From: Chitinophagales bacterium
GTDB taxonomy: Bacteria > Bacteroidota > Bacteroidia > Chitinophagales > Chitinophagaceae
Assembly (NCBI GenBank): GCA_025353485.1
Contig: JANXQO010000024.1
Coordinates: 1-64,000, forward strand
Direction of reading: 5' to 3'
DNA length: 64,000 nt
Positions 34,341-42,386 of the stretch are shown here, one piece after another. The position numbers and the translations under genes are program-made. The notes below the pieces were generated by a model. That model was not told the origin of the DNA and made no database searches. It saw only the letters and a program-made list of their open reading frames with translations. The first letter of the stretch is position 1. The number at the start of each line of letters is the position of its first letter.

Positions 34341-35768
34341 TTATTTTAATGCAGCACCCTGCTCAATCCAGCAACGAATAATATCACGTTCTTCAAGCGT
34401 CATATTGGTTTTATTATTCTGCGGCATTGTTTTAGTAATTACAACACGCTGCATAATTTTATCTTTTAGTTTAACCAGGTTATCAGGTGTATCGTAAGTT
34501 ACACCATTAGGCGGAGCAGTGATAACATCATCTGCAGGTTTTACAGAATGACAACTGATACATCTTTTTTGAACGATTGTATTTACTTCTGTAAAACTAA
34601 TATTGGCTTTACATTCACCTGGTTTTGCCGGAGCAGAAACATACGCCGTTGCCAATAAAATCAATACTGAAACAGGCATTACCCAAATGCTGTATTTGCC
34701 CTGTTCACGCAGGTTTAGCCAATGTTTTATTCCTGCGCTTCCTAAAGATATTGCTGCTAAAATTATCCATGGATATTTAAAACCAAATGTGCCTGGAAAA
34801 TGATTGCTCACCATTACAAATAATACAGGGAGAGTTAAATAATTATTGTGAAGCGAACGCAAGCCTGCATGTTTACCAAGTTCAGGATTTAACGGCTTGC
34901 CTTCTTTTGCCGCTTTCACCATTGCTTTTTGTGAAGGAATAATTACAAAGAAAACATTGGCAACCATTATTGATCCAAGCATGGCACCAAAATGAATGTA
35001 CGCAGCCCGGGCACTAAATACATAACAATAGAACCATGCAAACCCGATGATGATTATAACGCCAACAAGTGTAAACCAAATCCCTTTTTTTACAAGAGCA
35101 GTTTTACAAAGAATATCATACAAAAGCCAGGCAACAACAAATGATACGATGCCTGTAACAATTGCTGCAGCAGAACTCATTGCGAAAACATTGGTATCAA
35201 TTAAAAATCCTTTTGCATTAAAATAATATACAATGAACAAAAGGCTAAAACCGGATAGCCACGTAAAATATGCTTCGTACTTAAACCAGTGAAGGTGCTT
35301 TGGGATTGACTTTGGGGCAGTTTTGTATTTCTCCAGGTAATAAAATCCGCCCCCATGAATTGCCCATAGATTTCCGGCAAGTTCATCACGAACATTTTCC
35401 GTTCTGTTCAATGCGTTCTCTAAAAAAACAAAATAAAAAGAGGCACCTATCCATGCAATTCCGAAAGTGATATGCATTACTCTTACAACAATATTCAGCC
35501 ATTCCATCATGTGGCCTTCCAACGGAGTACCTTTTAGAATAAGGTAAGTAAATACAAGGATTGTTATTATTACAAGAACAATTGCTGCGTAAATAAAATT
35601 ATGCGAACCCAGTAATTTGTTTTTATAGTTATCAGATTCCGTATCGTTTTTTATGCCATTATCGTCTTCACCCGAGAGTGTGCGAAAGTGATATGTCATC
35701 CATATCAGCATGATTAAAATAAGTACCAGTATGCCGTAGATTATAAAGTGGAACATATATGCGCTCAA
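34341..35768 (-). CDS. puuD: Membrane urate hydroxylase PuuD with cytochrome c domain
   Basis: 475 residues, about nine transmembrane helices and a periplasmic c-type heme domain. The first half carries the Urate_ox_N signature: RVMHITFGIAWIGASFYFVF (96-115), LWAIHGGGFYYLEKY and HWFKYEAYFTWLSGFSLL. The C-terminal heme site is CISCH at 403-407, with Met448 (TMPQNN) a likely ligand. PuuD oxidises urate to 5-hydroxyisourate and delivers electrons to the respiratory chain, so unlike soluble uricase it makes no hydrogen peroxide. It is divergent from allantoinase (54 nt between genes) and close to the other ureide genes. Confidence 0.92.
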   Translation of the reverse strand: MSAYMFHFIIYGILVLILIMLIWMTYHFRTLSGEDDNGIKNDTESDNYKNKLLGSHNFIYAAIVLVIITILVFTYLILKGTPLEGHMMEWLNIVVRVMHITFGIAWIGASFYFVFLENALNRTENVRDELAGNLWAIHGGGFYYLEKYKTAPKSIPKHLHWFKYEAYFTWLSGFSLLFIVYYFNAKGFLIDTNVFAMSSAAAIVTGIVSFVVAWLLYDILCKTALVKKGIWFTLVGVIIIIGFAWFYCYVFSARAAYIHFGAMLGSIMVANVFFVIIPSQKAMVKAAKEGKPLNPELGKHAGLRSLHNNYLTLPVLFVMVSNHFPGTFGFKYPWIILAAISLGSAGIKHWLNLREQGKYSIWVMPVSVLILLATAYVSAPAKPGECKANISFTEVNTIVQKRCISCHSVKPADDVITAPPNGVTYDTPDNLVKLKDKIMQRVVITKTMPQNNKTNMTLEERDIIRCWIEQGAALK

Positions 35769-35822
35769 ATTAAAATTTAGTTTTCTATTTTTAGTGATTC
35801 ATTTCAGATTAATATTTTTTAA

Positions 35823-37154
35823 GTGTTTGATATTGCCATAAAAAGTACAAGAATAGTAACTCCCGAAGGAGAAAAAAAAGGAGTAATAATTATTAAAGGC
35901 GGGCTAATAATTGATGTTACTGAATCATTGAACAATACTGATGAAAGATTAATTGATGTACTCGATAAAGTAGTAATGCCGGGAGTTATTGATCCTCATG
36001 TTCATATCAACGAGCCGGGAAGAACAGAGTGGGAAGGCTTTGATACAGCCACAAAATCAACACTGGCAGGAGGTATTACCACTTTGGTGGATATGCCTTT
36101 GAACGCATCACCGGTTACCACAACGCTAAAAGCATTTGAAGAAAAATTAACTGCGGCAAAAAAACATCTCCATACCAACTGTGGTTTTTGGGGAGGTGTT
36201 ATCCCCGGAAATGAAAACGAAATTGAACCGTTAATTGATAAAGGTGTTCTGGGTTTCAAAGCATTTTTAACGCATAGCGGCATTGATGAATTTCCAAATG
36301 TAACAGAACATGATCTTAGAAAAGTAATGCCAATAATTGCAAAACATAATTTGCCTCTGCTGGTGCATTGTGAATTGTCTTTCCCCCTCTCCCTGGGAGA
36401 GGGGACGGGGGTGAGGTCATATCAAAATTATTTAAACTCACGTCCACGTAAATGGGAAGATGATGCTATTGCATTGATGATTCGTTTGTGTGAAGAATAT
36501 AATTGCCGGACTCACATTGTCCATTTATCATCTTCCAATTCAATTGAACAAATTGAAAAAGCAAAACAAAAAAGATTGCCCCTCACTGTAGAAACCGCGC
36601 AACACTATTTATATTTTACTGCAGAAGAAATAAAAGATGGACAAACACAGTTTAAATGTGCACCTCCCATACGTGAAAAAGAAAATAATGAAAAACTGTG
36701 GCGGGCATTAAAAGATGGAATAATAGATTTTGTTGCAACAGATCATTCGCCTGCAACTCCCGGCCTTAAAGAACTGCAGAGCGGTGATTTTATGAAAGCA
36801 TGGGGAGGGATTGCATCGCTGCAATTTGCATTACCTGTGTTATGGACTGCCGCAAAAGAAAAAATGTGCTCTTTAAATGAGATTGCAAAGTGGCTTTCAG
36901 AAAATCCCGCAAAACTCATTGGCAAACAAAATTCAAAAGGTAAAATTGCAAAAGGATATGATGCAGACTTAATTGTTTTTGATGAAAAAAAAACTTTTAC
37001 AGTTACTGAAGATATAATTCAGCACAAGCATAAAATAACTCCTTATTTAAATGAAAAATTATTTGGTGTTGTAGAGCAGACTTATTTGTCAGGAGAAAAA
37101 ATTTGTGATAAAGAAGCTATGGTATTGAATAAAGGCAAAGTGATATTAGAATAG
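35823..37154 (+). CDS. allB: Allantoinase
   Basis: 443 residues, GTG start. Metal ligands of the amidohydrolase fold are visible: H59 and H61 (DPHVH), K146 (GFKAF, carboxylated Lys), H182, H234 (HIVHLSSS) and D307 (TDHSP). It opens allantoin to allantoate. Residues about 186-198 (SFPLSLGEGTGVR), just after the H182 ligand, are encoded by a palindromic repeat and look like an in-frame insertion before YQNYLNSRPRKWEDDA. Context (allantoicase next, puuD divergent) supports allantoinase over dihydropyrimidinase. Confidence 0.93.
   Translation: MFDIAIKSTRIVTPEGEKKGVIIIKGGLIIDVTESLNNTDERLIDVLDKVVMPGVIDPHVHINEPGRTEWEGFDTATKSTLAGGITTLVDMPLNASPVTTTLKAFEEKLTAAKKHLHTNCGFWGGVIPGNENEIEPLIDKGVLGFKAFLTHSGIDEFPNVTEHDLRKVMPIIAKHNLPLLVHCELSFPLSLGEGTGVRSYQNYLNSRPRKWEDDAIALMIRLCEEYNCRTHIVHLSSSNSIEQIEKAKQKRLPLTVETAQHYLYFTAEEIKDGQTQFKCAPPIREKENNEKLWRALKDGIIDFVATDHSPATPGLKELQSGDFMKAWGGIASLQFALPVLWTAAKEKMCSLNEIAKWLSENPAKLIGKQNSKGKIAKGYDADLIVFDEKKTFTVTEDIIQHKHKITPYLNEKLFGVVEQTYLSGEKICDKEAMVLNKGKVILE
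36384..36420. repeat. Family B palindromic repeat inside allantoinase
   Basis: A perfect palindrome with 10-nt arms CCCCTCTCCC/GGGAGAGGGG around one central base (36384-36404) is followed by ACGGGGGTGAGGTCAT. The same tail type (GGGTTGAGGTTAT) follows the palindrome at 38865-38898. The insertion keeps the allB frame. Confidence 0.85.
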
Positions 37155-37229
37155 TCAATGCCATTGCCCGAAAATAAAGTGGTATAAAAAGAATTTGTTT
37201 AATTCGCTAAAATTCGTGTTATAAAATTT

Positions 37230-37237
37230 TACATTTG
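37230..37237 (+). promoter_or_regulatory. Putative -7 box for allantoicase
   Basis: TACATTTG fits the TAnnTTTG consensus 22 nt before the alc ATG. No -33 element at normal spacing was seen. Confidence 0.4.
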
Positions 37238-37259
37238 ATATAATATTATCCCACTAACT

Positions 37260-38279
37260 ATGGATACAGTACAACCCGCATTTACAAAACTTACAGACCT
37301 TGCTGCCGAAAATTTAGGCGGCAAAGCACTTTTGTGCAGTGATGATTTTTTTGCTGAAAAAGAAAATTTACTTAAGCCCGGAAGGGGAATTTTTATCACT
37401 GATAAATATACTGACAGGGGCAAATGGATGGATGGCTGGGAATCAAGGCGCAAAAGAATACCGGGGCATGACTGGTGTATTATACAACTGGCAACTTCAG
37501 GAAAAATTATTGGGGTAGATATTGATACAAATCATTTTCTTGGCAATCACCCTCCACATGCGTCTATTGATGCATGTTACATGGAACCGGGCTCAACTAT
37601 TGATTTTGAAAAAGCCTCGTGGATAGAAATTCTTCCTAAGTCTTCATTGAAAGCCGGTTCACAAAATTTTTATGCAATCAAAGATATTGAAGCAGAGGGA
37701 GGCAAAAATATTTATACACATATCAGGTTAAACATTTATCCTGATGGTGGTGTGGCAAGAGTGAAAGTTTATGGAGAAGTTTTTAAAGATTGGAAACTTG
37801 ATAACCGGGAAGAAATAATTGATCTTGCCGCCGCAGTTAACGGAGGTAAATCTATTCTGTGTAACGATATGTTTTTTTCTCACATGGATAATCTTATAAT
37901 GCCCGGCAGGGGGATTAATATGGGAGATGGCTGGGAAACAAAACGTAACCGCACTCCCAATAATCGCGATTGGGTAATTGTAAGGTTGGCGCATAAAGGG
38001 ATCATTGAAAAAATAGTAATTGATACCTGTCATTTTAAAGGAAATTATCCTGATAGTTGTACGCTGGAAGGTTGTACTATTTCACCAAAGGATGAAATAA
38101 AATTACAGACCTCAGAAATAAAATGGACTTCTATTTTACCACAAACTAAATTAACCGCCGACAATGAACATCATTTTGAAAATGAAAACAAAGATGAATT
38201 TACGCATGTTCGTTTGTCCATTTTTCCTGATGGAGGAATAAGCAGGATGAGATTGTGGGGAAGGGTACCAAGTAAATAA
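37260..38279 (+). CDS. alc: Allantoicase
   Basis: 339 residues composed of two related halves, the family's internal duplication. LTDLAAENLGGKALLCSDDFF in the first half matches IDLAAAVNGGKSILCNDMFF in the second. MDGWESRRKR matches GDGWETKRNR, and DIDTNHFLGNHPPHAS matches VIDTCHFKGNYPDSC. It hydrolyses allantoate to ureidoglycolate and urea in the cytoplasm. It lies downstream of allB and upstream of uraD, all rightward. Its stop codon lies in a heptanucleotide repeat (38275-38300). Length and motifs are normal. Confidence 0.95.
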   Translation: MDTVQPAFTKLTDLAAENLGGKALLCSDDFFAEKENLLKPGRGIFITDKYTDRGKWMDGWESRRKRIPGHDWCIIQLATSGKIIGVDIDTNHFLGNHPPHASIDACYMEPGSTIDFEKASWIEILPKSSLKAGSQNFYAIKDIEAEGGKNIYTHIRLNIYPDGGVARVKVYGEVFKDWKLDNREEIIDLAAAVNGGKSILCNDMFFSHMDNLIMPGRGINMGDGWETKRNRTPNNRDWVIVRLAHKGIIEKIVIDTCHFKGNYPDSCTLEGCTISPKDEIKLQTSEIKWTSILPQTKLTADNEHHFENENKDEFTHVRLSIFPDGGISRMRLWGRVPSK

Positions 38280-38300
38280 GTAATAAGTAATAAGTAATAG
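38275..38300. repeat. Heptanucleotide repeat at the alc stop codon
   Basis: Three units of AATAAGT plus a partial unit cover the TAA stop of alc. They are followed by ACTACAAACT-type short repeats up to uraD. The unit is close to the TAACAAG unit in xdhC. Confidence 0.8.
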
Positions 38301-38345
38301 GGTAGATGAACTACAAACTATAAACTACAAACTTTAAACTGTACT

Positions 38346-38855
38346 ATGACTATAGCAGAATTTGATCATTTACCAACCGAAAAGAAAAAAGAATTACTGC
38401 TGCAATGTTGCGGTTCGTCAGCATGGGTTAATAAAATGCTCACTATTTTTCCTGTAGAAGATCTTGTTGAATTATTGGAGGCTGCTGAAGAAAAATGGTA
38501 TGAATGCAATGAAGAAGATTGGAAAGAGGCGGCGAAGAATCATCCTAAAATCGGTGATTTAAATTCACTAAAAGAAAAATACAATGCAACCAAAGCATGG
38601 GCAGAAGCTGAGCAGGCCGGAGTTTCCACTGCATCGGATACAATTTTAAAAGAACTGGAAGAAAACAATAAACGCTACGAAGAAAAATTTGGATATATTT
38701 TTATTGTTTGTGCTACCGGCAAAACCGCAGAAGAAATGCTTGATATTTTAAAGGCACGTTTAAATAATACTTCAGAAGAAGAAATTAAAATTGCAGTCGG
38801 GGAACAAAATAAAATTACCAAACTAAGGTTAGAAAAAGTATTTTTAAACAATTAA
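38346..38855 (+). CDS. uraD: OHCU decarboxylase
   Basis: 169 residues, the usual length. The N-terminal LLLQCCGSSAWVNKMLTIFP and the central WKEAAKNHPKIGDL are the family signature; the latter holds the catalytic His. The C-terminal FGYIFIVCATGKTAEEML block is also conserved. UraD converts 2-oxo-4-hydroxy-4-carboxy-5-ureidoimidazoline to (S)-allantoin. It follows alc and precedes uraH, so the two enzymes acting after PuuD are adjacent, with a palindromic repeat between them. Confidence 0.94.
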   Translation: MTIAEFDHLPTEKKKELLLQCCGSSAWVNKMLTIFPVEDLVELLEAAEEKWYECNEEDWKEAAKNHPKIGDLNSLKEKYNATKAWAEAEQAGVSTASDTILKELEENNKRYEEKFGYIFIVCATGKTAEEMLDILKARLNNTSEEEIKIAVGEQNKITKLRLEKVFLNN

Positions 38856-38864
38856 ATTTAAACT

Positions 38865-38908
38865 CTGTTCCCTTCTCTGCTTGTGGAGAAAGGAACAGGG
38901 TTGAGGTT
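38865..38908. repeat. Family B repeat between uraD and uraH
   Basis: An imperfect palindrome with arms CTGTTCCCTTCTC and GAGAAAGGAACAG (one base different) is followed by GGTTGAGGTT, directly before the uraH ATG. It provides the purine-rich sequence where a ribosome-binding site would be. Confidence 0.75.
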
Positions 38909-39247
38909 ATGAGCAGGATAACAACACATATTCTTGATACTACAAAAGGGAAGCCTGCCGAAGGTGTTACCATTATATTATATGGCGGCGAAAATGATGA
39001 ATGGACTGAGCTTGTAAGAGGAATAACAAATGCTGACGGAAGAATAGCAGACCTTCTGAACAAAGATGACCTGCTTCACTTTGGTATTTATAAAATGCGT
39101 TTTGAAACCAAGGATTATTTTGACAAAATCCGGGTAAAAACTTTTTATCCTTATGTGGAGATTATTTTTGAAATAGAATCTAACCAGCATTACCACATTC
39201 CCCTGTTACTAAATCCATTTGGATATTCTACTTACAGGGGTTCCTGA
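38909..39247 (+). CDS. uraH: 5-hydroxyisourate hydrolase
   Basis: 112 residues, transthyretin-like fold. It starts MSRITTHILDTTKGKPAEGV, the conserved HVLDxxxGxPA-type N-terminus. The middle has DGRIADLL, and the C-terminus ends GYSTYRGS, the signature tetrapeptide of active HIU hydrolases (as opposed to transthyretin). It hydrolyses 5-hydroxyisourate, the PuuD product, to OHCU for UraD. It begins 53 nt after uraD across a repeat. No signal peptide is seen, so it is cytoplasmic. Confidence 0.95.
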   Translation: MSRITTHILDTTKGKPAEGVTIILYGGENDEWTELVRGITNADGRIADLLNKDDLLHFGIYKMRFETKDYFDKIRVKTFYPYVEIIFEIESNQHYHIPLLLNPFGYSTYRGS

Positions 39248-39249
39248 TT

Positions 39250-39936
39250 TTATTTTTTGCTTAAATAGATAAACACGTCAATCACATCTTCTTCTTTATT
39301 TAAGTTGATCTTGTTTTCCTTAATAAAACCCTCCACATTTTTCCGGGGAAAAAGATCTTTTAAATTATTTTTATTTACTATTAAAAAATTATTAGCTAAC
39401 CCGTTTATAGGGCTGATATAATATGTAGTTTCTTTTGAGAAAACCATTTCTTCATTTGGGGAAAGGTCGTAACTGTTAGCACCTAAAATTTTATCAACAG
39501 TTTGTATATTTTTTGCCTGCGAACTTGTTCCAAATGCGCCAACAGGTTTTCTTTCAATCAGCCTCATCTTATGCTTTATTGCGAGCCTTATCGTAGCAGA
39601 AGAAGCAGCCCATTCATAAAATCCATTATCATAAAAAAAAGTATCACTTCCTGCAGTAATTAATTTTATATCCTTTTGATTGCTGATTGCAACCGTATCA
39701 TTTTTTTCATTAATAAATCGCATTGTTTGATCAAAGTAATTAAGATTAATTCTCCCGAATGCTGTATCACCATTATTAAGATAGATCCTGGAGCTTACAA
39801 AGTTTGGGTACTTGTATCGTTCTTTACTTAAAAACGATTCCAGATCCGCATCTGTAACAGTAAATTTTTCCACATTTTGCGCAAAGGATGCAATACAAAT
39901 TGAAAATAAAAAAGAAAGGATACATAATTTTTTCAT
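39250..39936 (-). CDS. Secreted protein, tandem paralogue 1
   Basis: 228 residues from the ATG at 39936 (signal peptide MKKLCILSFLFSICIASFAQ). The mature region contains YPNFVSSRIYLNNGDTAFGR and NYFDQTMRFINEKNDTVAI, then FFYDNGFYEW and a C-terminal DVFIYLSKK. It is homologous along its whole length to the adjacent gene at 40011-40700. The family is not recognised; the pattern is typical of Bacteroidota periplasmic or outer-membrane-associated proteins. It is antisense to the purine genes and ends 2 nt from the uraH stop. Confidence 0.7.
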   Translation of the reverse strand: MKKLCILSFLFSICIASFAQNVEKFTVTDADLESFLSKERYKYPNFVSSRIYLNNGDTAFGRINLNYFDQTMRFINEKNDTVAISNQKDIKLITAGSDTFFYDNGFYEWAASSATIRLAIKHKMRLIERKPVGAFGTSSQAKNIQTVDKILGANSYDLSPNEEMVFSKETTYYISPINGLANNFLIVNKNNLKDLFPRKNVEGFIKENKINLNKEEDVIDVFIYLSKK

Positions 39937-40010
39937 AGCAGGAAAGATTAGGTCAACTGTATTTAATTGGCTAAATGTAATCAAACAAAAATATAATTTT
40001 TTACACCTTG

Positions 40011-40700
40011 TTATTTTGTTTTACTAACGTATATAAACACATCTATCAGGTCTTCTTCTTTAGTTAGATTAAGCTTGTTTGCTTTTATAAATTCGTCGAC
40101 ATTCATCTTTGGAAAAAGAGTGCTTAAATTATTTTTATTTGCCACAACAAAATTGTTTTTCAATCCTTTTACAGAGCTGATATAATATTTAGTTTCCCTT
40201 GAATAAACCAGTTCTTCATTTGGAAGAAGGTCATATGAAGAGAGTCCCAAAATCTTATCAATAGTTTGTATATTTTTTGCTGGTGAACTTGTTCCAAAGG
40301 CGCCTATGGTTTTTCTTTCAGCAAGCTTAAATATATGTTTCGCTGCAAGTCTCACTTTTGCAGAAGTAGCCACCCATTCATAAAAACCATTATCGTAAAA
40401 AAAAGTATCAGTTCCGATTGTAATTAAATTTACGTCGCTTTCATTAGCAATGGCAACTGTATCATGCTTCTCATTAATAAATCGCATAGATTGATCGAAG
40501 TAATTAAAGTTAAGTTTACCCCGTGCAGTATCACCATTGGTAAAGTATACATTGGCACGTGTAAAACCGGGATATTTGTATTCGTATTTTTCATAAAATG
40601 AAGAAAATTCTGAACCTTTTATAATTAGTCTTTCAACGTTTTGAGCAAATGAAATAATACAAATTAAAGATGCAAAAGCAATGCTAACCGTTTTTTTCAT
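40011..40700 (-). CDS. Secreted protein, tandem paralogue 2
   Basis: 229 residues with a signal peptide (MKKTVSIAFASLICIISFAQ). Core segments NYFDQSMRFINEKHDTVAI, FFYDNGFYEW, GAFGTSSPAKNIQT and DVFIYVSKTK correspond one-to-one to the downstream paralogue, which lies 74 nt away. The two likely arose by tandem duplication, and most sites are alike by eye. The function is unknown. Confidence 0.7.
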   Translation of the reverse strand: MKKTVSIAFASLICIISFAQNVERLIIKGSEFSSFYEKYEYKYPGFTRANVYFTNGDTARGKLNFNYFDQSMRFINEKHDTVAIANESDVNLITIGTDTFFYDNGFYEWVATSAKVRLAAKHIFKLAERKTIGAFGTSSPAKNIQTIDKILGLSSYDLLPNEELVYSRETKYYISSVKGLKNNFVVANKNNLSTLFPKMNVDEFIKANKLNLTKEEDLIDVFIYVSKTK

Positions 40701-40846
40701 AGTAGTATATTAGCCATATAAATTTGTAAAATAGAATATAAACCTGTTAATTAAAATCAATTTATAAAAGATAGCGTTTATTTTTTGATGCAGCATTTAA
40801 ACTTTTAACTTCTTTGGCAATTTAAAAGAACCAAAAACTTTAGTAT

Positions 40847-40854
40847 TAATTTTG
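40847..40854 (+). promoter_or_regulatory. Putative -7 box for the DUF6986 gene
   Basis: TAATTTTG fits TAnnTTTG 27 nt before the ATG at 40882. A TTTG at 40813 is too distant for a standard -33 site. Confidence 0.35.
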
Positions 40855-40881
40855 CCTGGCTGTTCAATCAAAATAGTTATC

Positions 40882-42324
40882 ATGAAATTTTCTTTAAAAG
40901 ATACCGAAAAAGATTCTTTGCTCAATAACCTCAAAACAGCTAACCTCAAATTCCAAAAAATATATCCCGGTGATAAGCCCGACAGGCAGGCAGTTCACAC
41001 TGTTTATGGAGGTGCCAATCTTTTTAAAAGTAACACCTGTGTAAAAATGGGCGACATCGCTTTGCGAAATTTAAAAACATATGCCCCGGATTTTACTGTG
41101 CTGGCAAGAGTACTGAAATTTAAAGGACATGAAGATCTTCCTGGTTCAGAAAAAAAAATAAAAAAGCTTACAAAGAAATTAGATAAAATGAGTGAGGCTG
41201 AAAGAAAGCTTGAACCCGAATGGCTTGCATATTCTGTGTACAATAAAATAATTCAAAAACTAAAAACAGAACCAGTAGAAGATTTCAGGATTGATTTTGA
41301 AGATGGCTTTGGCAATCGTCCCGACGATGAAGAAGATGCAACAGCAGTGAAGGCAGCCAGCGAACTTGCTATGGGTATGCAAAACAAAACTCTCTCACCT
41401 TTTATTGGTATCCGCATAAAACCATTTACTGAAGACCATAAATATCGTGGTGTAAGAACACTTGATATTTTTCTTTCAACACTGCTGCAAAAAACAAACG
41501 GACAACTCCCCAACAACTTTATAGTGATGTTACCTAAGGTTGTTATTCCTGAACAGGTAACTACCCTCGTGAGATTATTTGAGATAATTGAAAAAGAAAA
41601 TAACCTGCAGCCCGGCACACTAAAAATGGAAACCATGGTGGAAGCAACCCAAATTATCATGGATGATGATGGCCGCAACCCACTCATGAAAATTGTACGG
41701 GCCGGCGAAGGAAGGTTACTTGCTGCGCACTTTGGAACATACGATTACACAGCATCCTGTGGTATGACAGCAAAATACCAAACCATGGATCATCCCGTTT
41801 GCGACTTTGCCCACCACATGACAAAGGTTGCTCTTGGCAACACTGGAATTTTTCTTTCTGATGGTGCAACCAATGTAATGCCTGTTGCACCCCACCGTGG
41901 AAAAGCCCTTACCAAAGAACAACTAAAGGAAAACCAAGACTCGGTGCACAATGCATGGCGTACCGGTTACAACCATACCATGCACTCACTCATAAATGGG
42001 TTTTACCAGGGTTGGGATCTTAACCCTGCGCAGATCCCTATGCGGTATGCCGCCACGTACAATTTCTTTTTAAGCAGTTATGATGATGCAGTGTTCCGCC
42101 TGAAAACTTTTGTTGACCGTGCTGCCATCTCCACCCTTAGCGGCGATATTTTTGATGATGCCGCAACAGGCCAGGGACTGCTAAATTTTTTTCTCAAAGC
42201 CATGAACTGCGGCGCCATTACCGAAGAAGAAGCACTCGTAACCGGCCTTACACTTACTGAAATAAGAAGCCGTTCATTTTATAAAATTTTGGAAGGAAGA
42301 AGAGGAAGAAGAGGAAGAAAGTAA
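40882..42324 (+). CDS. CitE/malate-synthase-like enzyme (DUF6986 type)
   Basis: 480 residues from the ATG at 40882. It has an HpcH/HpaI-CitE-like TIM-barrel pattern: FRIDFEDGFGNRPDDEEDA, FIGIRIKPFTEDHKYRG, MLPKVVIPEQVTTLV, METMVEATQI and AHFGTYDYTASCGM. This matches proteins annotated DUF6986 or malate-synthase-like that occur with allantoicase genes. I infer action on glyoxylate or ureidoglycolate, since no ureidoglycolate lyase is visible here. The C-terminal GRRGRRGRK comes from a 9-nt tandem repeat. True malate synthase activity is not shown. Confidence 0.7.
   Translation: MKFSLKDTEKDSLLNNLKTANLKFQKIYPGDKPDRQAVHTVYGGANLFKSNTCVKMGDIALRNLKTYAPDFTVLARVLKFKGHEDLPGSEKKIKKLTKKLDKMSEAERKLEPEWLAYSVYNKIIQKLKTEPVEDFRIDFEDGFGNRPDDEEDATAVKAASELAMGMQNKTLSPFIGIRIKPFTEDHKYRGVRTLDIFLSTLLQKTNGQLPNNFIVMLPKVVIPEQVTTLVRLFEIIEKENNLQPGTLKMETMVEATQIIMDDDGRNPLMKIVRAGEGRLLAAHFGTYDYTASCGMTAKYQTMDHPVCDFAHHMTKVALGNTGIFLSDGATNVMPVAPHRGKALTKEQLKENQDSVHNAWRTGYNHTMHSLINGFYQGWDLNPAQIPMRYAATYNFFLSSYDDAVFRLKTFVDRAAISTLSGDIFDDAATGQGLLNFFLKAMNCGAITEEEALVTGLTLTEIRSRSFYKILEGRRGRRGRK
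42295..42321. repeat. Three-copy 9-nt repeat at the DUF6986 C-terminus
   Basis: Three units GGAAGAAGA, GGAAGAAGA and GGAAGAAAG lie immediately before the stop, encoding G-R-R, G-R-R and G-R-K. Being in multiples of three, copy-number change would alter tail length without shifting frame. Confidence 0.85.
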
Positions 42325-42386
42325 TAAATAAAGTAATGAGTACATACGGGCTGTCATCATCTTACGCTTTGCCAAAAATTAAACTG

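Noticed and set aside
34341-35768. Cytochrome oxidase or nitrite reductase subunit
   Set aside because: The N-terminal membrane domain and the purine context match PuuD, and only one CxxCH motif is present.
35823-37154. Dihydroorotase or dihydropyrimidinase
   Set aside because: The same fold, but the neighbouring allantoicase, uraD, uraH and puuD genes support allantoinase.
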